From: Blastocladiella emersonii ATCC 22665 | Lineage: Eukaryota; Blastocladiomycota; Blastocladiomycetes; Blastocladiales; Blastocladiaceae | DNA: 64,000 nt | Assembly (NCBI GenBank): GCA_025594325.1 | Contig: JANHCV010000018.1 | Location: 124,001-188,000, forward strand | Reading direction: 5' to 3' | Part shown: in pieces, positions 22,456-33,237 of the stretch | Numbering within the stretch: the first letter of the stretch is position 1 | How the letters are laid out: each line of letters begins with the position of its first letter | Program-made: the position numbers and the translations under genes | The notes under the pieces: generated by a model | Database searches by the model: none | The model's input: the letters and a program-made list of their open reading frames with translations, nothing else | What the model was told of the DNA's origin: nothing

Positions 22456-22561
22456 GGAGTGCATGTGCACAATGAATATATATTTACAAAGTCCTGCCAA
22501 CCTTCAGGCAGCACAATTTGACGTTGCAACCGCATCACCGCGCTCGAACAGAGCGAGGGAA

Positions 22562-24795
22562 TCAGAAGTGGACGACCACGTCCGACCAGTCGTCGCGCGA
22601 GAAACTGCCCTCAGCCGGACTGACGTATTTGAGCGCCTCGCCGCCCATGGTGGTATCAAGAGGAGTGGGTTGGCCAAAGCATGCAGCCTGCTGCGAGTGG
22701 ATATCGTTGGCCCAACCCGCGGTTGCAAGGAGCTCAGACTCGCCTTCGGGGTTCATGTCCCACCGCGTGAGTCCGCGAGTCGGGTCTGCAGTGGTTGTAA
22801 TCTTGGCAATCTTGGCCCACGGCTCCAGAGTACCCGTGTGAGCACGCTTGAGGCCGGCAGCAACGGCGGCAGACATCGCTTGGCGCTCGCGCAGAGTAGG
22901 CGCCTCGGACCGCAGCCACGTTGCCACGTTCGTAAATGCCGCGTGGCGCTGGACAGAGAACCCGGCGGCGAAGGCGTGGAACGCATGGAAGCCCCCTTGA
23001 TATACCTCAACCCGGGCGTGGCCCCCAACGCTGGCAATGCACTTGGCAAGCTCAATGCCCTCATCCCGGAGCGTCTCGCCGCCACCGAGCTGGATGAGAA
23101 TGGGCGGAAGGCCGCGGAGCATGTCCCCTGTAGCATACTACAATTCCGTCGATCCATGTCAGTAAACCATCGAGTCGGACAAGACACGGGCGCCGTGCGC
23201 GTCGGGGAGCAGAGCAGACGCACCAAGGGCGACACGAAAGGATGTGTGCACGAAAAGGGCGCGCAAAACTCGACGAAACCCTCAAAAACACCAGGAAGTT
23301 CGGCAGGAAGGTAGCAAGTTTCGGCGTTCTCCTTCCAAGACATGGAAGTGCTGGGCGGGTCGAGCTATGTACGTTGGATGGGGGACGTGTCAGTTGCAGA
23401 TGCCCAGTAGCGCAGGAGGTGTCCTCTGAGGGGCCGGCGTACCCAAGGCGAGAGAAGGACAGCGGCCCCAGGAAGCGGGAAGCCACATTCCTTGAGAATA
23501 AGAAGCGCGCTAGTCGCCGTGTTCCCGCCGCTGCTGTCTCCAGCAAAGACAATTTGCGACGGATGCCAAACGCGGTCCACAAGAGGGTTCGGTGCCGCAT
23601 TGCGAATGGTAGTGCGAAGATCGGGCGGGCCTGCCGCGGCATTGAGATTGGCAAGCGGATGCTCAGTGAAAGAGTATCGGGCAGCAGGCCGGCGGCCAAT
23701 CAATGAGAGGTACACAAGGACGACATCCTCTACGGCGCAGCGGTGTTTGTGCTCGGGAGCGAGGCGTTGATGCAAAGCTGATTGCCCGCATGCAAGGGCG
23801 AAAGGAGTTAGGATGACCTGATCGACAAAGCGCCACAACAATAGCATGACGTACCGAGCACTGCCGTGTTGGGAGTGTACTGGACAATCTTGCTGCTGAT
23901 GCAGCGATGGGTACGCGCCGAGAGAAAGTGAAAGGCACTGAAGGCAGGCAGGTGATGTGTCAACCGGGTCAGTGAACAGTGTGCAGCAGAGTATTATTTC
24001 GGGTCGGCTTTCGAATGCGTACCCGCCATGAACGTAAAGAACGAGTGTGTCGATTGCGGCAGCCGAAGCGGTGGGCGAGTTGCCCGCCGGCTGGACAAGG
24101 CGGGCATATTCGGCGCTGACAGCGTAGCCGGGAGCCTGCCCAATTTCCGATGTCATCCCCGACGCCAGCCAGTGCTCCTCGGGCGATCCGTCCGCGGCCA
24201 AAGTCGCGTTGTCGAAAACAAACCAGGTGGGCGAGTAGACATACTTGTGCGGCGAGGTTGGATAGGTAAACTGGGTGATGCGGCGGGCAAGCGGAGTTGA
24301 GAGCTGGTGCGCGGGTGGGTTGAGGAGCATGGCGGAGCGCAAGACGGCGCGCGTCGCGGTGGCCTGCCACGACCACGACTCGTGTGGCGGGCCGACGAGA
24401 GCGTGGGTGACAAGCGCGCGCGTCGTAGACAGAACCGTCGTGGTCGCGGTTCGCACGAGATGCGGTAAGGCCCGGCAGGCCATCAGTGGCGAGATGGGAA
24501 TGGCGCCGCCGTGCGCGAGCTGGTACGGAGCGGCCGTGGCGGGCGGCGCGGGCGCAGCAGCCGCCGACGGCGCGGACGCGATCGCAGCAGCCAGGGCCAT
24601 CTGCTCGCGCACGGCAGACTGGGCAGCGCGTGTGTCATCGTCATCGCTCGACTCGGCGCCGTCGACGGCGTCGTCGTTGGCCTCGCGGTCGTCAGGAAGG
24701 CGGCCAAGAAGCTCGCCAGGGCGGGCGCACGTCGGCGCGGTGTCGCGCGCGATGCCCGCGGGAAGCGCGACCGGGTCGCCTGCTGTGTGGTCCAT
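22562..24795 (-). CDS. Alpha/beta hydrolase (HSL/arylacetamide-deacetylase type esterase), 5 exons
   Basis: Exons are complement(24023..24795), (23855..23937), (23443..23777), (23224..23364) and (22562..23137); introns are 85, 77, 78 and 86 bp. The frame closes to 635 aa. Splicing produces the oxyanion-hole motif LVLYVHGGAFHFLSARTHR, then AVLALHQRLAPEH, the nucleophile motif IVFAGDSSGGN (Ser367), SPWLDPPSTSMSWKENAET, HPFVSPLYATGDMLRGLPPI, the acid region GGGETLRDEG (465-469) and the His motif GGFHAFHAF (H495). The triad is therefore complete. The family hydrolyses esters of lipids, sterols or xenobiotics. A long N-terminus with a hydrophobic stretch suggests ER attachment, and ~140 residues extend beyond the catalytic His. 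It is convergent with the acyltransferase gene (106 bp apart), suggesting but not proving a shared lipid theme. For the last intron an alternative acceptor exists, but it breaks the SPLYA pattern. Confidence 0.88.
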
Positions 24796-25267
24796 GGTTG
24801 CAGCAAGCCGGGGGAGTAGTGAGCAGCAGGAGCGGGGGGCGCGAGGTCGCCGGATGCAGGGCGGATGGCGGCAGGGCAGTCAGTCGATGCAAGGTCGGCG
24901 GGCCGGGAGCAGGGCGGGAAGGCCGGCGGGACGGGAGGGCAGGGCGCAGGAGCAGGCGCAGGAGCGCCGACCGTCGCGTCGATCGGACCGCCCTGGACCC
25001 GCGTGATTTCCCCGGACGACGCGTCGCCTGACCCGGTTCCCACGCTGCCACCTCCCTCCTTCCCATCCAGAACCAAGCGGCGGTACCCCAGAGTCATCCT
25101 CGGGACGGGGCTACCCTCTCAGGTGATCGGCAAGGAATTCTACGCAGGAGCAGATTAAGCCAGGCAGCATATCCTGGCCATGTATGAACGAGAATGGAAG
25201 TTAACCCCGCTGCTGCACATAATATACTTTGCGCCGAGCGCTAGACCATTCTTGCGTGCCGGCACCG
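24796..25267. other. Intergenic region between two minus-strand genes
   Basis: 472 bp carrying the promoter and leader of the hydrolase gene and the 3' end of the LRR gene. A GC-rich minus-strand open frame crosses the hydrolase start in another frame; an extra upstream exon is possible but no splice pair joining it in frame was found. Confidence 0.45.
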
Positions 25268-26779
25268 TCACTGCTCGTCGTCGTCGTGCTCCTGGAGCCC
25301 GCCAACACGCCAGTCGAGCCTGCGCGGCGCCAGAGCAGCCTCGAGCGCCATCATGGCGTCGATCTCGTCGCAGCAAGGGTTGCTCCCCACCTCCCACACG
25401 CGCACGGAGGTCAGATGATCCGTGAGCCCGCGGAGTGTGCCCATGGACAGATCGGTCGCGGTCTAGACGACGGGCGTGATGCGGGGCGGCGGTCAGTACA
25501 TCCTGCTTCGCTCGCACAGCGGAAAGTGGACATGCTCTCGTACCAAGTCGATCGCGGTGAGCAGGCGCGTCTCACTTGCCGGGACCAGTGCTGGGACCAG
25601 TTCAGCGAGCGAAATACCGCGCAGTGACGCTGTCTGAAGCTTGCTCAGGCCCAGAAGCCCGGCCACGTCGCACGCGGGTAGAGTACGGCACTCGGAGACG
25701 TCCAACACGCGAATGTGCGGGTAAGTTCGCACGAACGAGCTCGAGACGAGGGCAAGCCCGGGGTTTTTGGCAAGGGAGAGTTCTGCGAGGTACGGGTGCG
25801 GGTGTGGTTGCGCGCACGCGTCGTCGAGCAGCGGACCCTCAATCCCGCACTGCGCGAGGTCCAGTCGTTCGAGGAGCGGAAAGCGACCGCGCGGATCCAG
25901 GATTGCGCGGGCTCCTTCTAGACCAACCCCGCTACCAATTAAAACGAGTGAGCGCAACGAGGTTTGCGCCTGGAGACTGGGCATGAGTTTGGTCCACGCC
26001 AGGTCTAGACCAAGGGCTGGGTTGCCAGCAACTTCCAGAGTGGAGAGGGCCGGGCAGACCGACAGCCAGTGGCGAAGGTCGACTGGGTCCAGCGCGCAGT
26101 CGGAAAGATCAAGCGACTCGAGCGTGTGGAGGAGGACGGAGGTGCCACTGGTCGCGAGGGAAGGACGGTCGTTGCCCGCAAGATTAAGTCGGGTCAAGGA
26201 GCTTGCGACGGCGCCAAGTATGGTTGCGACAAAGGAAAGCTCGCCCTTGAGGGCCTTCCCCGAGAGATCGAGTGACTTGAGATGTGATTGGGCGCCGAGA
26301 TGTTCAAATCCGCGAGCCCAAGGAGCAGCGTCTTCGTCTTGGGCCGTCTGCGGCAGCGCGGCTACGGACTCGAGCGAGAACGATGACGCGAGGTATGCCT
26401 CGAGCGCCGCGTGGGCAGACGCGGGAATCGTGTGCCCCGAGAGCTGCAGGGAATGGACACCGTGTTCCGCGGCCTCAGCATCCGCGAGAGCGGCAAAGAG
26501 GCGGGCCCAATCCTCCTCGCGAATGCGCTGCGATGAAAAGAGCACAAGCTCGCGAATCCGTCCCGACCGGATCTGTGCCAGAAGCGGGTCAAGGGGGGCA
26601 GGTTGGGGACCCCATGCGGAGCCAGCGTTGCCCCACACCATGGAGGAAATCAAGCGTTGAAGATCTTGGTACCGTTGCTGCGGGTCGAGCGGGAGCTGAG
26701 GGAAGGCTTGAGTTTGCAGTGCTAGCTCGACGGCCGACGGATCGGCGTTGTATTTTAGCATCACGTGAGTCGTCTCCAT
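25268..26779 (-). CDS. Leucine-rich-repeat (RNI-like) protein, 2 exons
   Basis: Exons are complement(25544..26779) and complement(25268..25462) around an 81-bp intron (GTACGA donor, tctag acceptor). The product is 476 aa. Irregular leucine-rich repeats of ribonuclease-inhibitor type run from about residue 80 to the end: LKSLDLSGKALKGELSF, LTRLNLAGNDRPSLAT, LESLDLSDCALDPVDLRHW, LERLDLAQCGIEGPLL, IRVLDVSECRTLPACDV. The second exon continues them (TAIDLTATDLSMGTLRGL, then VRVWEVGSNPCCDEIDAM) and ends in a short acidic tail. No F-box, CAP-Gly or enzymatic domain was seen. Such proteins usually bind partners (GTPases, tubulin, ubiquitin ligases). A tubulin-cofactor-E-like identity was considered but cannot be shown. 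No specific function is assigned. Confidence 0.75.
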
Positions 26780-27087
26780 GCGCTTGCTCTATTGAGCCGC
26801 ACACTCTGCAAAACGCTAAACGGTGCAACCTGAACCTCTGGTGCACGACTTGTAGTTCCATCGCCAAGTCCGGGGGAACCAAAGCTCAAATTTGCCCTGA
26901 TCAATAAACGTAGTCGGTTTAGTAACAAGCCGTCGCCGTCATGTGTTGTGGAACGACAAGAGCTGCTCGCGACGTGCTTGCCAGGTGCTCGAGCTGGGCC
27001 TCGGTTGAGTTGTTCAGCTCAGGTCATGTACAGCGGAATGGGTGGGTGAACGATTAATTACAGATTTAGCGAGCATGGCACAGGCCC
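26780..27087. other. Intergenic region between LRR and RPB12 genes
   Basis: 308 bp carrying the promoter of the minus-strand LRR gene and the 3' UTR of minus-strand RPB12. Less GC-rich than the surrounding genes. No tRNA-like box, small RNA or further ORF recognised. Confidence 0.5.
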
Positions 27088-27429
27088 TTAGCGGGCGTCA
27101 AACTGGACCACTGCGGGCGGGGATGGCAAAGTACGTGAGTGGTGCAACATTATCGGTGAGGTGGGCCAGCGAACCGGTCCGTGAGCGAGGCGACGTACTC
27201 TTGCTTGTCCGCTTCTTGTAGAGCACACGGTGGCCACAGTTGTAGCAACGGATGGGGGCCTTGGGGCTGATTTTCACGTCGCCATGGCAAGCTTAGCGCG
27301 ATGAGAGGGGCGTTAGCGGCGAGATGGCTCAAAGCGTGCGGAAGGCAGTCCATCGCGCATACCAGCGCAGGTGTAGGTCATATCCGCCGCCGGTTGCGGG
27401 GGCGCCGAGTACAGCGTCGAAGAATCCAT
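27088..27429 (-). CDS. RPB12: RNA polymerases I/II/III common subunit RPB12 (RPABC4), 3 tiny exons
   Basis: Exons are complement(27363..27429), (27199..27291) and (27088..27110), of 67, 93 and 23 nt, with introns of 71 and 88 bp (donors GTATGC and GTACGT; acceptors ctaag and cgcag). They join to 60 aa. The joined protein has YTCAACHG, then DVKISPKAPIRCYNCGHRVL, YKKRTSK and the C-terminal VQFDAR. That is the zinc ribbon CxxC...CxxC plus the near-invariant basic tail of RPB12/Rpc10, a zinc-binding subunit shared by all three nuclear RNA polymerases. Length is close to the human protein (58 aa). No single exon is long enough to stand out as an ORF. It is divergent from the CDK11-like gene across 225 bp. 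Confidence 0.93.
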
Positions 27430-27654
27430 GGTTGCTCACGTAATGCAATAGGTCAGGGCGTGGTCAACGGTCTCGAGTCGGCGACAGCGCGCGTGGCGGC
27501 GGGACCAGGCGCCAGCCCCGGATGTGGGGCCGATGGCGTCAAGGTCAGCTGACATCAACTGACCTGTCGTCGTGCGTCGTCGCCCAGCGCCGAATCTTTG
27601 CCTCGTCGCAATACTGCTTGCCACTGTCCAACGACGGATCACACTCACATTGAA
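27430..27654. promoter_or_regulatory. Divergent promoter between RPB12 and CDK11-like genes
   Basis: A 225-bp space between two outward-facing start codons must contain both promoters. A TTG at 27598 is in frame with the kinase, but the first ATG is at 27655. A small palindromic patch, gtcagctgac, lies at 27544-27553. No TATA box is evident. Confidence 0.5.
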
Positions 27655-29108
27655 ATGGAGACGAATGACTCGCAGACTCAGCGCAAACGGTCGCGATGGG
27701 CTGGCAGCGACAGTGAGAGCGAGGAAAACTCGAGGGCAGCGACCTCCCAGTCTCACCGCCGTGAGCGCAAGCGCAAACCCGAGCGTGTGACCCATGCCGC
27801 ATCCTGCGCATCAGACACCCTCGCTTCAACCCTTGCTGTACCAAACGAGGTGTCCGCAGCACTCCGCCGCCGACACGGCGACCCTGCAGCCCAGCGCACG
27901 CTCCGTGTTGACGACGCGCCTCTGATTCCGGCAGCCCCAACATCTTTTGATCCGGCTCTGGCATTAGCGTCATCAAGCCACCACGAAAGGCCTTTCGATG
28001 TTTCTCCTGCTCTCGTCACACGGGCAAGGCTCCCGCCGATCCGCCCTTGCCGGGGCGTGGACTCGTATGAGAAACTCAACCGTATCGACGAGGGTGCATA
28101 CGGAATTGTTTATCGTGCCCGTTGCCGCGCAACCCACGAAATCGTTGCTCTAAAGAAGCTGAAACTGGATCGCGAACGCCATGGGTTTCCCGTGACAGCC
28201 CTGCGCGAGATTGAGACTTTACTTCGCATGCGCGATCATCCCCACATTGTGCACGTCCGAGAAATCGTGATGGGGAACAGCCTTACTTCTATCTTCATCG
28301 TCATGGACTATGTTGAGCATGATCTCAAGGCACTGTTAGCAACCATGCCAAGCCCCGGGTTCCACCCGTCCGAAATCAAGACCCTCCTCGCTCAACTTCT
28401 CGGTGCCGTGGCGCATTTGCACAAACACTGGCTTGTACACCGCGACCTTAAAACTTCCAACCTCTTGCTCAACAACTGCGGTGAACTTAAGGTTGCCGAC
28501 TTTGGACTGATTCGCAAGTTTTCAACGCAATCTGGAGCAGACGGTGGCGGCGCAAGCGACCCCCATGGCCGTCCACTTACTCAACTTGTCGTTACCCTGT
28601 GGTATCGCGCGCCTGAGCTCCTGCTAGGCGCCGTTCAGTACGCGTCTGCGATCGATATGTGGAGTGTCGGCTGCATTTTCGCAGAACTCTACCTCCGCGA
28701 GCCCCTCTTTTCGGGCAGAGGAGAGGTCGACCAGCTTGACAAGATTGGAAAATTGCTTGGAAACTTTCCCACGTCCCTCCACGAACTCCCCTTGGCAAAG
28801 AACTTGAAACTTGGTCATTATGGCGCGGGTCCGGGCCTTCGTTCGCGGATTCCTAGCATGTCGAATTCCGGCTTAGACCTCCTGTCGAGACTACTAGACC
28901 TTGATCCTTCGCATCGTATCACGGCGGAGGAAGCTCTCGCCCATCCTTACTTTACGAGGTGCGTGTCGACGGGGGACCGCGCGTTATAGCATGTACTGAC
29001 ATCTCGCCATTCCCTAAACCTAAAACCTAAAGTGAGAAGCCTGCGCCTCGAGACCCCTCATTATTTCCAAGTTTCCCCGCCAAAGGCGAACTTAGAGGGT
29101 ACGTTTAA
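27655..29108 (+). CDS. CDK11: CDK11/PITSLRE-like cyclin-dependent kinase, 2 exons
   Basis: Exons are 27655..28958 and 29033..29108; the 74-bp intron has a GTGCGT donor and a ctaaag acceptor. The product is 459 aa. The first ~135 residues are Ser/Arg/Lys-rich. The kinase domain starts at ~138 with YEKLNRIDEGAYGIVYRA; it has the ATP-site lysine (VALKK, K167), VHRDLKTSNLLL (D264), ADFGL (D282), a T-loop LTQLVVTLWYRAPELLLG with the conserved Thr, and IDMWSVGCIFAELYLREPLF. Exon 2 adds the tail typical of CDK11, reading YFTSEKPAPRDPSLFPSFPA. The cyclin-binding helix that gives the PITSLRE name reads PVTALRE here. CDK11 acts with cyclin L in pre-mRNA splicing and transcription. CDK10 is the nearest alternative; the DPSLFPSFPAK tail favours CDK11. 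Confidence 0.88.
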
Positions 29109-29372
29109 CTCGCTAATTTACCCGGCTACTTAAAATTGACCCGGACCACTGTCATTCCCATCCATTAGAGCCTGTGAAAACTCGACAGACTCACCTGCTG
29201 TTGCAACTTGATTATTGTGCACAGTTCCGTTGGGTTTCAAGTGTACCCGCAGTCGCACCTGCTACAGAACAACTGGTTGTTGATGAGGCGAACCCAAGGC
29301 GGCGAACTTTCCATACAACCACAGGTTTGTGATCATGCAAAAGTGACATTGTGAAGTCAAAGCGCGATTTGA

Positions 29373-32300
29373 GGCGCCATTGACCATGCCCGCGACACAG
29401 AGAAGGCGATGTACGTGTACTTTGAGGACAAGAGCAAGGCGTTCGACAAGGTCCCGCACTCGATCCTGCGGCTGGCCCTGCGCCGCATCCGCCTGCCTGA
29501 GCCGTTCATTCAGTTGTACTGCACGCAGGTCCTTGAGGGTCGCACATCGCGTGTGATCACTGCGTATGGGCTCACCGAACCGATCCCGTGTCTCCGCGGC
29601 GTGCCCCAGGGCGCAGTTGAGTCCCCGCTAATGTTGTCCTGTCTCTACGATTCCCTCCTTTGTAACGATATTTCGAAAGGCGCAGATGACGCATTTCCCC
29701 TCCTCCCGTATGCAGGTCGCGGTTCCTTCAAGTCCGCGCACACTCGGCCTGGTTGCAACCCGCCGAGACGACTTTTCCCTGGCACCAAGCACCGCCCACC
29801 CGTCAAGCTCAAGAACCTGTCGTTCGTGGACGACGCGGCCTTCTTCGCGTGCACGCCAGGCGGCCTCCACCGCACCGTGGCACGCGTCGACTCGTTCAAC
29901 GCGGCCTGCGGCATTCGATCCAATGCCGCCAAGGGCGCCGTGCTGTCAATCAACTCTAAACGAGAGCCGCTGATCAAGTCCAACGACGTCGAGGTGCCAA
30001 GGATTTCGAGCGATGGAGCGTTTCGCTACCTGGGCGTCTTCCTCAACGCGACGGGCACGGGTGGCCCGGCCGTAGAGGCCATGGAGGAGACGTTCGGGCG
30101 CGCGATGCTCTCGCTGCGGAACAAGAAGATCACGGCCAAGATGGCCGTGTACGTCATCAACGCGGTCGTCTGGCCTGCCATGGTGTACCGCTCTCGCAAC
30201 TTTGTGCCCAAGCTCCGCCGCTTGCAGAAGTGGGACGCGTCCGCGCGTGCTCTCATTCGCAAGAAGCTGCATGTCGCGAGCACCTTCCACGCGTCAGCGC
30301 TCCACCATCCCGCGATCCTCGCGCTTGCGTCCATCGAGGAGCAGGTCACCCGGTACCACATGAAGGCGGTCATCTCTTCTCTCAACCACTGCGATACCAT
30401 GATCCGCACGGCAGTCCGCTGCTCGCTCTCAGCTTTGCAGACCTATCTCACGGTCCCTTACTCGCCGCTTGCCGTCCCAACCAGCGAGCCGACTGCGGAG
30501 AGTCCATGTTACTTTGGCGGCTTGCTCGAACTCATGCGCGTCCGGCGCCTCTCGATTGCCGATCTTAGCGGCGAGTATACGATCGGCAACCCCGCCACGG
30601 ACTTGCCAATTCGCCAGCTGGTGCCCTGGGGCAGATCTCTCCCACTGTCCGCCGCGCCATGCGGGGCTACTTCATCTCGAACATCTCGCAGTTTACTCAG
30701 CATGGCAAGATTGCAGATGGCATCAACCCACAGTGCGCTGAGGAGTTGCTCTCGGGCCGCTTCAACCCAGCGACCAGGTGTTTTGTGCAAGTCCCTGAGC
30801 GAACCCAGTTCATCAATCTCGCGACCTGCTTGCTCCAGGCCTATCTCGCCGACCCTCATGCCCATCCACAGTGGGGCCCGTGTGCAGCCTTTTGCACCCG
30901 CGAGCCTTACCCACTCAGTGTTGACGACGAAGTTGCTCCACCCATCAACATCCGCGAGGCCTTCACCGCAGGCCTTCGCGTGACACAAGTCCCGGCTCAG
31001 GCGGGCCCGCTCGACCTCGATCCTGCACTGGTGCCTGTCTACACGGACGGCTCCATGGTGCCAGCTGCGGACGGGGTCGGGTCGTCCCGCCTTGGAGCGG
31101 GCGTGTGGTTCCCGACGCTTGGTGTCCGTCTGTCAGCGCGCGTCTCGCCTGGCGTAGCTTCTTCTACGCGAGCCGAGGCGTGGGCGATCGCGCTTGCGGT
31201 CGCCGCGGCACCACAGCGCTCGCGGATCCACATCTACTCTGACTCCCAGGCTGCCATTGCATCGGCCATCCGCGTCCTATCGTTCCTTTCCTCCTCCTCG
31301 TCTGATTCTGGCTTTCCTTCTTCCCTCACTTCTACTGACGCATGGTCGTTTGCAGTGGCAGCCGCGCGTGCCCGCCGCGTGACCTTCACAATCTCCTGGG
31401 TCCGCGGGCACGCCGGCGTTGAGGGGAACGAGATCGCTGACGGGCTCGCCGCTGACGGGATCAATCTGGCCCAAGAGCTCGTCCTCGCTCCCCCCTTCGC
31501 CAAACAGATCCGGTTAGATGTTCAGCATGCGCTGTATTTTGATGACGTCCCCGTTCCCACATCCTCCACTGCACTCCTCAAGATCCTGTCCACTGCACGC
31601 TGCGATGCGACTATCCGCTCCAAGTCCGCCCTCCTCTCCTTCCTCCACACCTCCCCTGACCCCGATGAGCACCCTGACATGCTTGCGACCTCACTGGCCA
31701 TTGGCTCCGGCTCCCGCCCGCTCGATAAGCGCACCTCCAGCGCTGCGAACCGCGACATCGTCTATCGCGTTCGCCACCTCCTTGGGATCACACCCACTCG
31801 CTCACTACTGCACGCCCGCCATCCTACTCTAGTCACTTCACCGGTGTGTCCTAGGTGCCAAGTAGCCATTGACGACGGAAGCCACTGGATGATCTGCACC
31901 CGTAACGCCGCGGCCGTGTCCGCCGCGCTGGGCTCTGCCCAAAAGTCCATTGAGCGGTATTCTTGCCGCGCCGCTGCCTCTGTTGCCGCCGCCGCCGCCG
32001 CTACTGCTGCGGCCGCATCCACTGCACGAGCACCGAATGCGCCCACTCCACCTCCACCTCCACCTGCACCACCACCGCCTCTCTCTCCTGTCCAAGGCGA
32101 GGACCTCAGCACGCCCGGCTACGCCATGGTCGGCGAGTCCATTGCTGGTGCAACTGACGCCCTCCACAACTTTGGCACTCGACTCGCAGCGTCCATCTGG
32201 CGCGACCCCGACGCCCTCTCCCGCCTCGCCGGCTGCGTTCTACGCGTCCGCGACGTGTCGTTCGGCTCGCGGGCCCTCCAACTCGACCGCGCCCTCACCC

Positions 32301-32659
32301 GGCCCGTCCTCGCGGCCATCACGTCCGTCGCCTCCCGATCCCTCTGGCGCGGCGCCTGGCTCTCTCACTCTGCTGGCTGCACCGAGGCCGACCCACTCGA
32401 TTTTTCTGAAGCTCCGCCGCACGAGCCGCGTGAGCGGGCCCACCGCCCATTTGGCCAGCCCATTGCCACACTCAAGTTCATCAACCGCCACCACTACTGC
32501 TCTCGCTGTCTGAGCTCGCTCCATTCCCACGTCCCCCACCCGTCTGGGCGTGAAGAAAACCCGCCCGTGTGCCCGCCGTCCACCGCGGCCCAGGCGGCTC
32601 TTGTTGCAGATCCCTCCGTCCGACTTTGGTTGCTCGGTTCCCCAAGGCACATTCGGTGA
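29373..32659 (+). pseudogene. LINE ORF2 remnant: reverse transcriptase, RNase H and zinc knuckle, frameshifted
   Basis: From 29373 the RT palm shows FEDKSKAFDKVP (motif A), LRGVPQGAVESPLM (motif B) and LSFVDDAAFF (motif C, FVDD). The frame shifts at a G run (30628-30631), after LPIRQLVPW, into the frame that continues to 32659. That part has an RNase H domain with all expected acidic and His residues in order (YTDGS, RAEAWA, YSDSQ, VRGHAGVEGNEIAD), a CPRC...HWMIC zinc knuckle, and a Pro/Ala-rich segment. With the N-terminus missing and the frame broken, it cannot make an active protein alone. A sequencing error in the G run cannot be ruled out for the frameshift, but the truncation stands. 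Confidence 0.85.
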
Positions 32660-33237
32660 TGTGACTAGACCAAGGATCGGCGCAGTCGACGCAAGTCCAG
32701 TGGCACCAGGTGTTTGCGCGCGGTACTGACCCATCCACTTTCTCTCGTTCTGACCACGATGAAACGCATGATCCGCCACTGAATGGCGCTGACGCACAAA
32801 AGAAAAAGAAAAAGAAGGAGAAAAACAAAATAAAGAGAAACGCAACAAGAAGAACGTCCGCACAAAAAGATGGAAAAACATCTGACGAACCTCACAGGCC
32901 ATGCCCAATACCACAGCACTGCCACTGGTCCATTGGCATGTCCTCGCGCTCTAGCTGGTCACGCCAGCGTGTCTCTCTGCTCGGTCTCTCTTTACTGCTC
33001 TTCGTTCGCTCTCTTAGCTCGCTGCTCGAGCTCGCTCTCTCTTCGCCTCGTTCGCCCATCTCTCTCGTACTCCCCTCTCCTCCCACAATTCTTCCCCCTA
33101 TGCTCCTCGACGTGCACGGTCCGGGCTTGTCGTACTGCGGCTTGCCCACAAAAAGGCTGCTGCCCGTTGCACAGTGGATATTCTGGTTGCAGTCCACAAC
33201 CGCAGTTAAGGAATAAATGCATTGGTTCCAAAATAAA
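29373..33237 (+). mobile_element. 5'-truncated LINE retrotransposon (RT-RNase H type), long copy
   Basis: About 3.87 kb. LINE-like coding begins abruptly at 29373, in the middle of the reverse transcriptase (AIDHARDTEKAMYVYFED), directly after an in-frame stop; no endonuclease or N-terminal RT is present. Coding ends at 32659. A 578-bp 3' UTR follows, with a purine-rich run near 32797-32850, an aataaa at 33212-33217 and an A-rich end at 33230-33237. The right flank is gagggttccgagcagc, the sequence that bounds every short LINE copy in the adjacent array. The left flank lacks it. RNase H after the RT and a C-terminal CCHC knuckle fit I/Tad/R1-like LINE clades; the exact clade is not decided. 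Confidence 0.88.

Noticed and set aside
23123-23223. Acceptor ctacag (23128-23133) for the last hydrolase intron
   Set aside because: It puts the last exon out of frame with the strong GTGCGT donor; the tgtag acceptor at 23138-23142 keeps frame and restores the family pattern SPLYA.
29409-30983. ATG at 29409 as the genuine start of a reverse transcriptase gene
   Set aside because: RT homology continues upstream in frame to 29373 and lacks the N-terminal RT and endonuclease; the ATG is internal to a truncated ORF.
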